The notes under the pieces were generated by a model. The model was not told the DNA's origin, made no database searches, and worked only from the letters and a program-made list of their open reading frames with translations. Shown in pieces: positions 1 to 9,777 of a stretch of DNA of 43,600 nucleotides; within the stretch, counting starts at the first letter, position 1, and the number at the start of each line of letters is the position of its first letter. Origin of the DNA: CAYLLN01 sp036496265 (GTDB taxonomy: Bacteria > Planctomycetota > Planctomycetia > Pirellulales > Pirellulaceae); contig DASXLL010000212.1 of the NCBI GenBank assembly GCA_036496265.1, positions 1 to 43,600 of the forward strand. Direction: 5' to 3'. Made by a program: the position numbers and the translations under genes.

Positions 1-3000
1 GTCCATCTCCGGCGGGGATAGCGGCAAGACGACGTCGATTACCGGAACGGGAGGAACTGGCGGTGCCGGTTCGACGCTCGGATACGACGGCATCCGGATC
101 ATTGGCTCGGGTTCCACGGTGACGTCCAGCGGTGGCAATGTACATCTCACGGGATTTGGCGGCTCTAGCGAAGGCCCTGGCACGGGCGATGGGAATTTCG
201 GCATTTGGCTCGTTCCCGGCAATACGATATCTGCCGGCGGCAGCGGAAACGTTCAAATCGACGGCACCGGCGGCACGAATCCGGTTGGATACAACCACGG
301 CGTCGAAATCGAAGGCTTAGTCACGGCCGCTGGAGGCGATGTGTCCATAGCGGGTTCGGCGAGCCAAACCGGCGACTCGTCGTACGACCAGCACGGCGTC
401 CGGATTGTCTTGGGCGGCCAGGTTACAGGCGCTTCTGGGCATGCGGTGACCGTTACCGGCACGAGTGAAAATGGTCCATTTGATTCCGGCCTCGTGGTCT
501 TTAGCGCCGGCATTAGCGCCAGCAGCGGCGGACAAATTAACCTCATTGCCGATTCGATGGATCTGGGGACTCAAGCCAGCGCCACGATCGACGCCGGCAG
601 CAGCGGAACGGTGTCGTTGCAGCAAAAGACGAACGGCACGCTCATCGACCTCGGTGGATCCGACGTTGTTACTGGCTCTGTTCCCATAACGCTCGGCCTG
701 ACCGAAACCGAGATCAATAGCATCACCGCCGGTACGATCAACATCGGCAATTCGAACTCCGGCGCCATAACCATCAGCGATTCGATCGCCCGCAACGCCG
801 GCTCAACGGCAGCGATCAATTTGACGACCGCCAGCGGCAATAACATCACCTTCGGAGCCAGCGGCAGCCTCGATGCTAAAAACGGCAACGTCACACTGCT
901 CACCAACTCTTCCGGCTCCGGCGGCATCCTCAGCGGCGGCCTAGCAACTGACGTTTTTTCGGCCAGCCTGAGCCTGGCTGCCGGTAGCGGCGGCATCGGT
1001 GCTGCCGGCAACCCGCTCGTTTTTTCTGCCACGAATTTGAACGCAACCACCGGCGGCAATGCCAATCAATTCTTAAGCGTCAGCGGCGGCGGCTCAACCA
1101 CGATCGACTCTACCGGACTTTCGGCCGGCAGCGGTACGATCGAGTTCGACGGCGGCACATTCACGCTCGGCGGCTCTAACCGCGTCAACGATAGCACCAA
1201 CCTAAACATCAACGGCGGAACTTTCGACATCGGTGCCAATAATGAAACTGTTGCTGGTGTCACGCTCACCACCGGCAGCATCACCGGCACTGGTGGCACG
1301 CTGACCAGCACGACGACGTTTCAAACCCAAAGCGGCTCGATCAGCGCGATTCTAGCGGGTTCAGTCGGCCTAACGCAGAACGCTGCCGGCACGACTACTT
1401 TGAGTGGCGCAAACACCTACAGCGGCAACACGACGATCACCAATGGCACGCTAATGCTCGGAGCCGCCAATGCCATACCGAATGGGTCCGGACTTGGAAA
1501 CGTCATCTTGAATCCGCCAGCTGGTACCGCAACGCTCGATCTTGGCGGCTTTAATGAAACCGTTGACGGGCTGATGAGCAGCGGACTAGGCAGCAGTGTT
1601 GTAGATAACTCGGGCACATCAGTCGCGACCTTGAAAATCGGAGATAACAGCGTCAACAGCGACTACGCGGGAGTCATCAAGAATTCTGGTGGCGCTCTAT
1701 CGATTGAAAAGATTGGAACAGGCATCCTCACCCTCACTGGCACGAACGCGTATTCAGGCACAACCACGGTTAGCCAAGGAATTCTTACGGCTGGCGGCGG
1801 TAGTGCGATACCGGACACTAGCGATGTATACGTTTTTCCGACCTGGACGTTTCGAATCTCTGCGAGCGAGACAATCGGTGCTTTGAATGGCATCGGGATC
1901 GTCACCAACCTGGCCAGCGCAACGCTGACTGTCACTAACGGTGGTGACTATGGCGGTCAAATTGTCAACGGCACCGGTACGCTTGGCTTAATCGTCAATG
2001 GGATCAATAAGACGTTGACGCTCGACGGTACAAACACCTACACGGGCAATACAACGGTCGTAGCAGGAACGCTGGACGTGGACGGCAGCATTACCAGCAA
2101 CGTGACCGTGAAAAGTAGTGGCATTCTGGGTGGATTTCTTGGCACCATCAACTCCTCCAATACCGTCACCGTCGAAAATGGCGGCGAACTAACACCGGGA
2201 TTCAAGGGCCCGCTTCAGTCGGGAAGCGTCAGTCTCAGCAGCGGCGCTATTTTTTCTGTCTTAGTTGTCGGTTTCGCCGATCATTCGCAGTTGAACGTGA
2301 TGGGAACGGTTAACCTGGCGGGCGCAACGCTGGATTATGGATCATCAGGTCCAATACTAGGCAGTCAATACGTCTTGATCGATAACGATGGAACTGACGC
2401 AATCAGCGGAACCTTTAATGGTTATGCCGAAGGCAAAGTGTTCACCATTGCGGGTCACGCCGTCCAGATCTCCTACCAAGGCGGCGATGGCAACGATGTC
2501 GTGCTCACCGCTGTCGATAATGCCAATCCGGTTCTGCAAGGCACGCCCGGCGATGATACCTGGCTCGTCAAACGCAATGCCGACAATACGCACCTAGATA
2601 TCTCCCTAAACGGCGCCCTTGTCGATTCACCCGTTTATGCCGACCTGACCTCGCTCTCAATCAACGGCCTGGCCGGCAACGACACTCTCACCGTCGACGA
2701 CTCGCTCGGCAGCGCGATTCCCGGTTCGGGCATTAATTTTGACGGCGGGACGAGCACCACCGCCGACAAGCTGATCCTCACCGGCGGTACACAGAGTTCG
2801 GTCGCCTATAACTATACCGACAATCAAACCGGCAGCATCACCAGCAACTTCGGAACGATCAATTTCAGTAACACCGAGCAGCTCGCCGACACCAACACGG
2901 GCACGGGAACTATCACGGAGATTACCGTTAATCTGCACGCGATAATAGCGTCGTTGAATGCGGTAACTCTCGCCGGCGACGGCACGACTAGCAACAAACT

Positions 3001-6000
3001 CTCCCGCCTCACCGCTTCCACCATTCCCCAGACCGACTTCGCCAATCCCACCGGCTCGCTCACGATCAATCGCGGCAGTTCCGCCGACACCATCACCATC
3101 AATGACGTGCCGGATTTCACCGCGGCCCTCCAAATCGGCGCCGCCGGCAGCGAGTTCGCCGCGGTCACGTTCGCAGGCGCCCTCACACTGGCTGCCAACA
3201 AGAACTTGTCAGCGAACGCGATCGGCACAATCAGTCTGCCAAACACAACCAGCAATTTGGCCGTCAGCGGAACGGGCGCCGTCACGCTCACAACCGCCCA
3301 AAACATTTCATTAGCCAACGGCGCGAGTATCACCGCCGTTAACGGCAACATTACACTCTCCGCGAATCAGCAGACGACACCGACCAGCGGAACGTTCGTC
3401 GGCGTTGACATCAGCTCATTTACGCCCTCGCTCCAGGTCACCGGCAGCGGTGTGATTAGCATTGCAGGAAAAGGCGGCGATGGCACCGGCATCACCTCCG
3501 AATACGGCGTCTACGTCGGCGGCGGCATCAGCGGTGGCACAGGCGGTGTCAGCATCACCGGCAATGGCGGCGGCGCCGGTTCGTCTCTGGCGAGCTACGG
3601 TGTGTACGTTGACGGTTCCGCAATTACTGCAGCCGGAACAGGTCCGATCACCGTCCAAGGCGCTGGTGGCGCTTCGGCAGGACTGAGTAACTACGGCGTG
3701 TTCCTCCTAGCCAGCGGCGCCTCGATCGTGTCCAGCGGCGGCGATGTTCAGGTCACCGGCCACGGCGGCGGCTCTGGTGCGGCGCAAAGCGGCGTCGGCA
3801 TAATTGACCAAGGGGGCCAAATCACGGCTGGCGGTACTGGCTCGCTGACGATTCAGGGTTTCGGTGGACCGGGCACCGGCAGCACGAATTACGGCGTGGA
3901 GTTGCTCGGCAGTAGCGCGCTGCTCAGCGCCGGCGGAACCGTGAATATCACTGGCGTCGAGGGCGGTGGAGATTCCGGCCTCGCTTTCACCACCAACGGT
4001 GGAACCGTTTCGAGTCCCTCGTCCGTCACGCTCATCGCCGATAGCATCAATCTCTTCGGCAGCCCGACGATCAGCGGCGGCTCTGGCGGCAGCGTCTCCG
4101 TTCATCCGTTCACGGCCGGAAAGGACATTAGCCTTGGCCCGACGACTGACACCGTCGGCAGCGGCTCGCTCGCGCTTTCAGACGCTGAGTTGGACACATT
4201 GACAGCCGGAACGATCAACATCGGCGACGCGAATTCGGGTTCCATTGGCCTGACCACTGCGATCGATCGAGCGGCCGGTTCGACGACGGCAATCAACCTA
4301 ACCGCCGGCGCCGGAAACATCTCTCTCGGCGGCGGCTTCGATGCGAAGAATGGCAGCGTCACACTGCTGACCAACGCTTCTGGCAGCGGTGCGATCATCA
4401 GCGGCACGGCTACGGTCGATATCACAGCCGCCAATGTAAGCCTGACGGCTGGCAACGGCGGAATCGGCCAAAGCGCTGATCCGGTCGTCGTGGCCGCGAC
4501 GAACTTGAATACCTCAACGCCAAATGCCAATCAGTTCCTGCAAATCACCGGTTCGACCACCATCGACGCGACAGGGTTGTCCGCGGGCACCGGAACAATT
4601 CGGCTCAGCGGTGGGAATCTGCAGCTCGGCGGAAACGATCGAATCGATGACAAAACAACGCTCGATGTCAATGGAGTAACATTCGACATCGAAGCGTTTA
4701 GCGACACCGTCGGCGGCGTCACCCTTGAACAAGGCTCCATCACGGGAACGACCGGCATACTAACCAGCAAAACAACCTTCCAAACGCAAAGCGGCTCGAT
4801 AATCGCCATTTTGGCTGGCAATGTGGGAGTGACCCAAAGCGGCAACGGCACGACGATTCTCAGCGGCGCCAACACCTACAGCGGCACGACTACAATCGCC
4901 GCCGGGACGCTCCAAATTGGTAATGGAGGTAGCACGGGCAACCTCGGCACGGGCAATGTCGTGGACAACGGAACGCTGGCCTTTAAGCCCACAGCCGCTT
5001 CCAACGTGGCGAACGTCATCAGTGGCACCGGTGGCCTGACAATCGTCACCGGGCAAATTGATCTTTCTGGGACAAACACATACACGGGCACCACGCTAAT
5101 ATCCTCCGGCAGTTTACTTTTCCTGGGCGCCGGCTCGAGCACGGGCTCGCTGTCGCCAAGCAGTGCGATCATCGATAACGGGTTGTTTGGTTCTCAGCGC
5201 AGCAACACACTTACTCAAGGCGTCGATTTTGCCAGCGTCATCTCCGGCTCGGGCGGTGTGTTTGCAGCTGGTGGCTTGCTGCTCAATGGACTCAACACCT
5301 ATACGGGAATAACGACAATCAGCGCGGGGACGTTAACGGTCAATTCCATCAAAAATGTGGGCGGTGGACCTAGCGCGCTTGGCGCACCGACCAGCGGGGC
5401 CGGTGGCACGATTGGGATCGGCACTACGGGCGCCGCTCCTCCTGGGCTTACCAGCAAGCTCGTCTATACGGGTACAGGCGATACAACGGACCGCGTCATT
5501 AATTTACGGGAAACGGCGGGCAATTTTACCATCCTAGATCAGTCGGGCACGGGTTTGCTCAAATTTACAAGCTCGTTCACGGCGACCGGTGCGAGCGCTA
5601 AGACATTAACGCTTCAGGGCTCAACGTCGAGCCCAGCGGAAATCGCCGGCACCATTGTGAACAACAGCCCGACCAACACAACGTCGCTAACCAAGACGGG
5701 CACCGGCACTTGGACACTCAGTGGAAATAACACCTATACGGGCGCAACGACGGTTTCAGCCGGCACGTTGCTGATCAACGGCAGTATTACCAGCAATGTC
5801 TCCGTGGCCAGCGGCGCGACGCTGGGCGGCAAAATGGCCGGCGCGGGCACGGGCACAATCAATGGCACGATCAACGTTGCCAGCGGCGGTCATCTAGCGC
5901 CCGGTTCTAACGCCGGAATCCTCAATTCGGGCAATCTGACGCTCGCCAGCGGCGCCAATTTCGATGTCGAACTGAATGGTGGGACCGCAGGCAGCGGCTA

Positions 6001-9000
6001 TGACCAGCAAAACGTGACGGGCACGGTCGATGTGACTGGCTCCGCGCTCAATCTGACACTCGGCTTCACGCCTGCTGTCGGAAACTCGTTCACGATCATC
6101 AATAACGATTCGAACGATGCGGTCACGGGTACTTTCAACGGCCTGCCCGAGGGCAAAGTCTTTACCGCCACGACGGGTTCGTTCAGCGGCACATTCCAAA
6201 TCACCTACCGAGGCGGCGATGGCAATGACGTTGTACTCACGGCGGTCAGCGCTTCCACGCCTGCTCTGCAGGGAACTCCTGGTGACGACAAGTGGCTCGT
6301 CAAGCGCAATGCCGACACCACGCATCTGGATATCATCCTTAACGGCATCATCATCTCGTCGCCGGTCTATGCGAGCCTGACCAGCCTTTCCATCAGCAGC
6401 CTGGCCGGCAACGACACGCTCACGGTCGATTCCTCCGCCGGCAACGCATTTCCATCCGGTGGAATCAACTTCGACGGCGGCACGTCCACGACCACTGGCG
6501 ACACGCTCATTATCACCGGCGGCAGCGAAGGCACCGTCACTTACGATTACACCAGCAACCAGGCCGGCACCGTTACGAGCGATCTCGGCAAGGTGAGCTA
6601 TCTGGCCCTCGAACAACTGACCAACGCTGGCGCTGCGACGGATGTGACCTTTGACCTGCCCACCGGTCCAAATAACGCCACGCTCGGTGACGACGGAACC
6701 AGCGGCAACACACTTTCCCGTCTCAGCGCCACGACGATTGTGCAAACCGACTTTGCCAATCCCTCCAGTTCGTTGACAATCAAACGCGGTAATGCGGCCG
6801 ATGCCCTGACAGTCAACTCACTCCCCGATTTCGACGCCGCTCTAAATGTCGGCGCTGCCGGCGGCGAGTTTTCCGCTGTGACATTCAACAGCAGTCTTAA
6901 CTTGGGTACCGATAAGAGTCTTTCGGTCAGCGCTACTGGAACGATCAGCCTGCCAAATACCACGAGTGATTTGTCGGTCAGCGGGATCGGAACGGTGACG
7001 CTCACAACGGCCAGAGACATCAACCTTGCGAGTGGTTCGAGCATCACCTCTGTTGACGGCGATATATTGCTTTCGGCGAATCAGCAGCCGACGCCGACCA
7101 GCGGGACTTTCGTTGGCGTAGATGTCAATGGGTCGATAGTTCGGGTGGCTGGCGCCGGCGAAGTGACAATCCAAGGCATGGGAGGCGACACCCCTTTCCT
7201 GGGCGCGAACCTGAATGGCGTGCGCGTTCGGTCCAGCGCTATTGTCAAGGGCGGCACAGGCGGGTTGCAGCTTACCGGCATAGGCGGTGGGTCAGGACAA
7301 TCGTCGGCTAATGGAGTAAGCGTCGAGACATTAGCGCAATTAGGCGCCGCGGGTACTGGTCCCGTGAATATTCAGGGCACGGGTGGGATGGGATCCTTGG
7401 GCGCCAATGATGGCGTATCAGTCAGCTCCACGGTTACGTCTGATGGCGGGATTGTCCATGTTGTTGGCCGAGGCGGCGTTGGATTTAGCTACGGAGTGCA
7501 CGTGGGTGCCACGGGCATGATTAGCAGCGGCGGAGCTGGGAATACCATTATTGAGGGAACGGGCGATAACGGCGTAGACGTGGCCGATGGACTAATCACA
7601 TCAAGCGGTGGAAATGTGGAGGTCACAGGCCAGGGATCAGGAACCTCGTTGCGAAGCTCAGGCGTAATTCTCAATGGTGGGACCATCAGCGCAGGAGGCA
7701 ACGGCGCCGTCGCGGTTACGGGCACGGGCGGAGCGACGTCGGACGATCTCAACATCGGAGTTTGGGTCGACGCCGGAACAATTAATTCCAGCGGCGGCAA
7801 TGTCACGGTAACCGGCCAAGGCGGAGGATCCGCAGGTTCAGCTAGCAACGCCGGGGTTCGCGTGCAGTCCGGCCAAATTTCTGCTGGCGTATCAGGTGCC
7901 GTCAGTGTGCGAGGCACGGGCGGAACTAGCTCGGGCGCTTCGAATAATGGGGTCTTCGTTGGATTTGACAATGCGACAATCGCTTCGAGCGGCGGCAATG
8001 TGGAAGTGACCGGTGTGGAAGGAAACGGGAGCTCCGGGACCGCGATTTTTGTCCGAACCTCTGGCTCCATCTCCGCGGCTGGAAACGGCACGCTCACGCT
8101 CATCGCCAACACCATGAGCATTGATAGCTCGTCGACAATCAGCGCCAGCGCTACCAGCAGCGTTACGTTGAGAACACTTAGCAACGACACCGCGATTGAT
8201 TTGGGTCTCGCGACAGACTCGGTTGGCGGCCCGTTAGCACTAACGGACGAGGAACTTGACAGGTTTACCGCCGGGACGATCAACGTCGGCGATGCAAACT
8301 CCGGAAAAATCATTATTTCCGCCGCGATTTCTCGATCTGCTGCAACGGTGGTGAACTTAATCAGTGACGGATCGATCAATTTCGCGACAGGCTCGATCGA
8401 TACCGGGGGAGGCAACCTGACTTTGACGCCCGGGACCAGCGGCAGTGTTGGTGTGGCGAGCGCGGGGACCGATGCAACGGTGGGTGCGGGCAGTGTCTCG
8501 TTCGGCAGCGGCAGCGATTTGGCGATTGGGATCAATGGTACGACGGTTGATACGGATTACGACCAACTCCATGTGATTGGAACGGTCGATTTGACCGGAG
8601 TGAATCTGGTGCTTTCCGGCACGTATACGCCGGCGGGTGGCAATACGTTCACCATTGTCAACAACGATGGCCCAAATGATGTGATCGGGGAGTTCAATGG
8701 GCTGCATGACGGCGATGTGGTTCAAATTGCGGCGGGAGCGCTGGCGGGTAGTTACAGGATTTCTTATCACGGTGGTGATGGCAACGATGTAGTTATCAGT
8801 TCGGGCAACGCTCCGCCGAGCTTTACCAGTGGCGGGAATCAGACGGGGTTCGATGAAGATGCGGTGACGCATGGGCCGGCGAATGAGCAGGTGGTGGCGA
8901 ATTGGGCTAGTAACGTGTCGGCTGGGCCGGGCGAATCGGGTCAAACGCTTACGTTCCATGTCGATAACGACAATCATGCGATTTTCGCGGTGCAGCCGAC

Positions 9001-9529
9001 GATCGATGCGGATGGGACGCTGCATTACACGGCGAAGCCGAATGCGCATGGTGTGGCGACCGTTACGGTGACGCTGCAGGACGATGGCGGTGGGACGGAT
9101 ACGAGCGGCCAGCAGCAGTTCACGATTGAAATTAAGAAGCTCCATAAGCTACACAATGCGGCTGAGATCGGCACTCGCAATGGGCTCGATGTGACGGGCG
9201 CGACGAGCGTTCAGCCAGACGGCCACATCGTCGCGGCCGACGTATTGGCGGTTATCAATTACATCAATGCGAAGGGTTCCGGTGAAATTCCGGCCAGCGT
9301 GCCGATTGGGGCACCGTATGTCGATGTGAACGGCGACGATCGGGTTGTCGCGCAGGACGTGCTCGACGTTATCAACTGGATCAACGCGCATCCGGGTCAG
9401 TCGGAAGGCGAAGCGGCTGATGATTCGACCGGTGCATCCGAAGCGGCCGCTGACTCATCGATGGCGGACCTCATTTCGCTGATCGCGGCTGACATTGCTT
9501 CGACCGACAGTAAGCGCCGCCGAGTGTAG
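1..9529 (+). CDS. Giant repetitive surface/secreted protein with autotransporter-associated repeats, cadherin-like region and C-terminal dockerin-type module (5' end outside window)
   Basis: The reading frame is open from position 2, so the start and any signal peptide lie upstream; more than 3,170 codons are visible. The protein is rich in G, S, T and N. It is built from beta-helix-like segments (recurring SSGGNV and VTGxGG), at least seven autotransporter-associated strand repeats of the form NTYSGxTTIxxGTL (near 1405, 1738, 2029, 4865, 5068, 5287 and 5725), and blocks ending in GGDGNDVV (2480, 6212, 8771). A cadherin-like stretch follows (about 8812-9135). The C-terminus (about 9180-9400) has two dockerin-type calcium-loop/helix motifs (ADVLAVINYINA and DVNGDDRVVAQDVLDVINW) and a basic tail ending SKRRRV. 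Such proteins are typical of planctomycetes and are thought to be cell-surface or extracellular; adhesion or matrix function is inference. The dockerin partner is unknown. Confidence 0.88.
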   Translation, partial: SISGGDSGKTTSITGTGGTGGAGSTLGYDGIRIIGSGSTVTSSGGNVHLTGFGGSSEGPGTGDGNFGIWLVPGNTISAGGSGNVQIDGTGGTNPVGYNHGVEIEGLVTAAGGDVSIAGSASQTGDSSYDQHGVRIVLGGQVTGASGHAVTVTGTSENGPFDSGLVVFSAGISASSGGQINLIADSMDLGTQASATIDAGSSGTVSLQQKTNGTLIDLGGSDVVTGSVPITLGLTETEINSITAGTINIGNSNSGAITISDSIARNAGSTAAINLTTASGNNITFGASGSLDAKNGNVTLLTNSSGSGGILSGGLATDVFSASLSLAAGSGGIGAAGNPLVFSATNLNATTGGNANQFLSVSGGGSTTIDSTGLSAGSGTIEFDGGTFTLGGSNRVNDSTNLNINGGTFDIGANNETVAGVTLTTGSITGTGGTLTSTTTFQTQSGSISAILAGSVGLTQNAAGTTTLSGANTYSGNTTITNGTLMLGAANAIPNGSGLGNVILNPPAGTATLDLGGFNETVDGLMSSGLGSSVVDNSGTSVATLKIGDNSVNSDYAGVIKNSGGALSIEKIGTGILTLTGTNAYSGTTTVSQGILTAGGGSAIPDTSDVYVFPTWTFRISASETIGALNGIGIVTNLASATLTVTNGGDYGGQIVNGTGTLGLIVNGINKTLTLDGTNTYTGNTTVVAGTLDVDGSITSNVTVKSSGILGGFLGTINSSNTVTVENGGELTPGFKGPLQSGSVSLSSGAIFSVLVVGFADHSQLNVMGTVNLAGATLDYGSSGPILGSQYVLIDNDGTDAISGTFNGYAEGKVFTIAGHAVQISYQGGDGNDVVLTAVDNANPVLQGTPGDDTWLVKRNADNTHLDISLNGALVDSPVYADLTSLSINGLAGNDTLTVDDSLGSAIPGSGINFDGGTSTTADKLILTGGTQSSVAYNYTDNQTGSITSNFGTINFSNTEQLADTNTGTGTITEITVNLHAIIASLNAVTLAGDGTTSNKLSRLTASTIPQTDFANPTGSLTINRGSSADTITINDVPDFTAALQIGAAGSEFAAVTFAGALTLAANKNLSANAIGTISLPNTTSNLAVSGTGAVTLTTAQNISLANGASITAVNGNITLSANQQTTPTSGTFVGVDISSFTPSLQVTGSGVISIAGKGGDGTGITSEYGVYVGGGISGGTGGVSITGNGGGAGSSLASYGVYVDGSAITAAGTGPITVQGAGGASAGLSNYGVFLLASGASIVSSGGDVQVTGHGGGSGAAQSGVGIIDQGGQITAGGTGSLTIQGFGGPGTGSTNYGVELLGSSALLSAGGTVNITGVEGGGDSGLAFTTNGGTVSSPSSVTLIADSINLFGSPTISGGSGGSVSVHPFTAGKDISLGPTTDTVGSGSLALSDAELDTLTAGTINIGDANSGSIGLTTAIDRAAGSTTAINLTAGAGNISLGGGFDAKNGSVTLLTNASGSGAIISGTATVDITAANVSLTAGNGGIGQSADPVVVAATNLNTSTPNANQFLQITGSTTIDATGLSAGTGTIRLSGGNLQLGGNDRIDDKTTLDVNGVTFDIEAFSDTVGGVTLEQGSITGTTGILTSKTTFQTQSGSIIAILAGNVGVTQSGNGTTILSGANTYSGTTTIAAGTLQIGNGGSTGNLGTGNVVDNGTLAFKPTAASNVANVISGTGGLTIVTGQIDLSGTNTYTGTTLISSGSLLFLGAGSSTGSLSPSSAIIDNGLFGSQRSNTLTQGVDFASVISGSGGVFAAGGLLLNGLNTYTGITTISAGTLTVNSIKNVGGGPSALGAPTSGAGGTIGIGTTGAAPPGLTSKLVYTGTGDTTDRVINLRETAGNFTILDQSGTGLLKFTSSFTATGASAKTLTLQGSTSSPAEIAGTIVNNSPTNTTSLTKTGTGTWTLSGNNTYTGATTVSAGTLLINGSITSNVSVASGATLGGKMAGAGTGTINGTINVASGGHLAPGSNAGILNSGNLTLASGANFDVELNGGTAGSGYDQQNVTGTVDVTGSALNLTLGFTPAVGNSFTIINNDSNDAVTGTFNGLPEGKVFTATTGSFSGTFQITYRGGDGNDVVLTAVSASTPALQGTPGDDKWLVKRNADTTHLDIILNGIIISSPVYASLTSLSISSLAGNDTLTVDSSAGNAFPSGGINFDGGTSTTTGDTLIITGGSEGTVTYDYTSNQAGTVTSDLGKVSYLALEQLTNAGAATDVTFDLPTGPNNATLGDDGTSGNTLSRLSATTIVQTDFANPSSSLTIKRGNAADALTVNSLPDFDAALNVGAAGGEFSAVTFNSSLNLGTDKSLSVSATGTISLPNTTSDLSVSGIGTVTLTTARDINLASGSSITSVDGDILLSANQQPTPTSGTFVGVDVNGSIVRVAGAGEVTIQGMGGDTPFLGANLNGVRVRSSAIVKGGTGGLQLTGIGGGSGQSSANGVSVETLAQLGAAGTGPVNIQGTGGMGSLGANDGVSVSSTVTSDGGIVHVVGRGGVGFSYGVHVGATGMISSGGAGNTIIEGTGDNGVDVADGLITSSGGNVEVTGQGSGTSLRSSGVILNGGTISAGGNGAVAVTGTGGATSDDLNIGVWVDAGTINSSGGNVTVTGQGGGSAGSASNAGVRVQSGQISAGVSGAVSVRGTGGTSSGASNNGVFVGFDNATIASSGGNVEVTGVEGNGSSGTAIFVRTSGSISAAGNGTLTLIANTMSIDSSSTISASATSSVTLRTLSNDTAIDLGLATDSVGGPLALTDEELDRFTAGTINVGDANSGKIIISAAISRSAATVVNLISDGSINFATGSIDTGGGNLTLTPGTSGSVGVASAGTDATVGAGSVSFGSGSDLAIGINGTTVDTDYDQLHVIGTVDLTGVNLVLSGTYTPAGGNTFTIVNNDGPNDVIGEFNGLHDGDVVQIAAGALAGSYRISYHGGDGNDVVISSGNAPPSFTSGGNQTGFDEDAVTHGPANEQVVANWASNVSAGPGESGQTLTFHVDNDNHAIFAVQPTIDADGTLHYTAKPNAHGVATVTVTLQDDGGGTDTSGQQQFTIEIKKLHKLHNAAEIGTRNGLDVTGATSVQPDGHIVAADVLAVINYINAKGSGEIPASVPIGAPYVDVNGDDRVVAQDVLDVINWINAHPGQSEGEAADDSTGASEAAADSSMADLISLIAADIASTDSKRRRV
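2534..6265 (+). repeat. One full unit of a ~3.7-kb super-repeat inside the giant gene
   Basis: The segment starting LQGTPGDDTWLVKRNAD at 2534 recurs as LQGTPGDDKWLVKRNAD at 6266, exactly 3,732 bp (1,244 codons) later. Other landmarks recur in the same order: TAGTINIGNSNSG near 725, TAGTINIGDANSG near 4200 and TAGTINVGDANSG near 8270. The gene is therefore about two and a half copies of a module of some 1,240 residues, each with a beta-helix part, strand repeats and a GGDGNDVV end block. The copies have diverged, so this is an old duplication rather than a recent tandem array. Confidence 0.75.
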
Positions 9530-9697
9530 ATCGGCGGCAAGCAAGCGTCTCGACTATAGGCAAACCTGTTCGGCAGGTTGGCGCGACGGGGTCGGGAGTC
9601 GATTGCGGTAGTCGTTGTCCATGTGGAAAATCGTTGGCGCAATCGACTCCCGACCCCTTCCTTTCCATTGCTTCGACCGACAGTAAGCGCCGCCGAG
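9493..9697. repeat. Hairpin element flanked by a 32-bp direct repeat at the stop codon of the giant gene
   Basis: A 32-bp sequence at 9493-9524, encoding the last residues IASTDSKRRR of the giant protein, is repeated perfectly at 9666-9697. Between the copies lie 141 bp that contain a perfect 20-bp inverted repeat (arms 9588-9607 and 9638-9657, 30-nt loop; arm core GGGGTCGGGAGTCG). The second copy reads on in frame as RRRG followed by TGA, while the first copy ends RRRV and TAG. The simplest reading is an insertion or duplication at the original stop codon that supplied a new stop. The hairpin resembles dispersed REP-like elements, but it occurs only once in this window. Confidence 0.7.
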
Positions 9698-9749
9698 GGT
9701 GATTTAGATCGCTTAATGGAATGAATTAAAATCTGCAATGGAGCGAAAC

Positions 9750-9769
9750 CGGGAGGCTTACGCCTCCCG
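9750..9769 (-). terminator. Stem-loop just downstream of pyrF
   Basis: A perfect 8-bp stem (CGGGAGGC at 9750-9757, GCCTCCCG at 9762-9769) with a 4-nt loop begins 8 bp beyond the pyrF stop codon. There is no clear U-tract on the pyrF strand, so it may be a weak intrinsic terminator, an mRNA 3'-end stabiliser, or a dispersed palindromic repeat. Confidence 0.5.
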
Positions 9770-9777
9770 CTCGCCAT

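Noticed and set aside
5894..6745. Long minus-strand frames inside the giant gene
   Set aside because: They mirror the G/S/T-rich repeats of the real gene and recur in each repeat copy; no start signal or domain is visible.
1..9529. CRISPR-like or tandem DNA repeats in the giant gene
   Set aside because: The repeats are diverged protein modules of variable spacing, not identical repeats with unique spacers.
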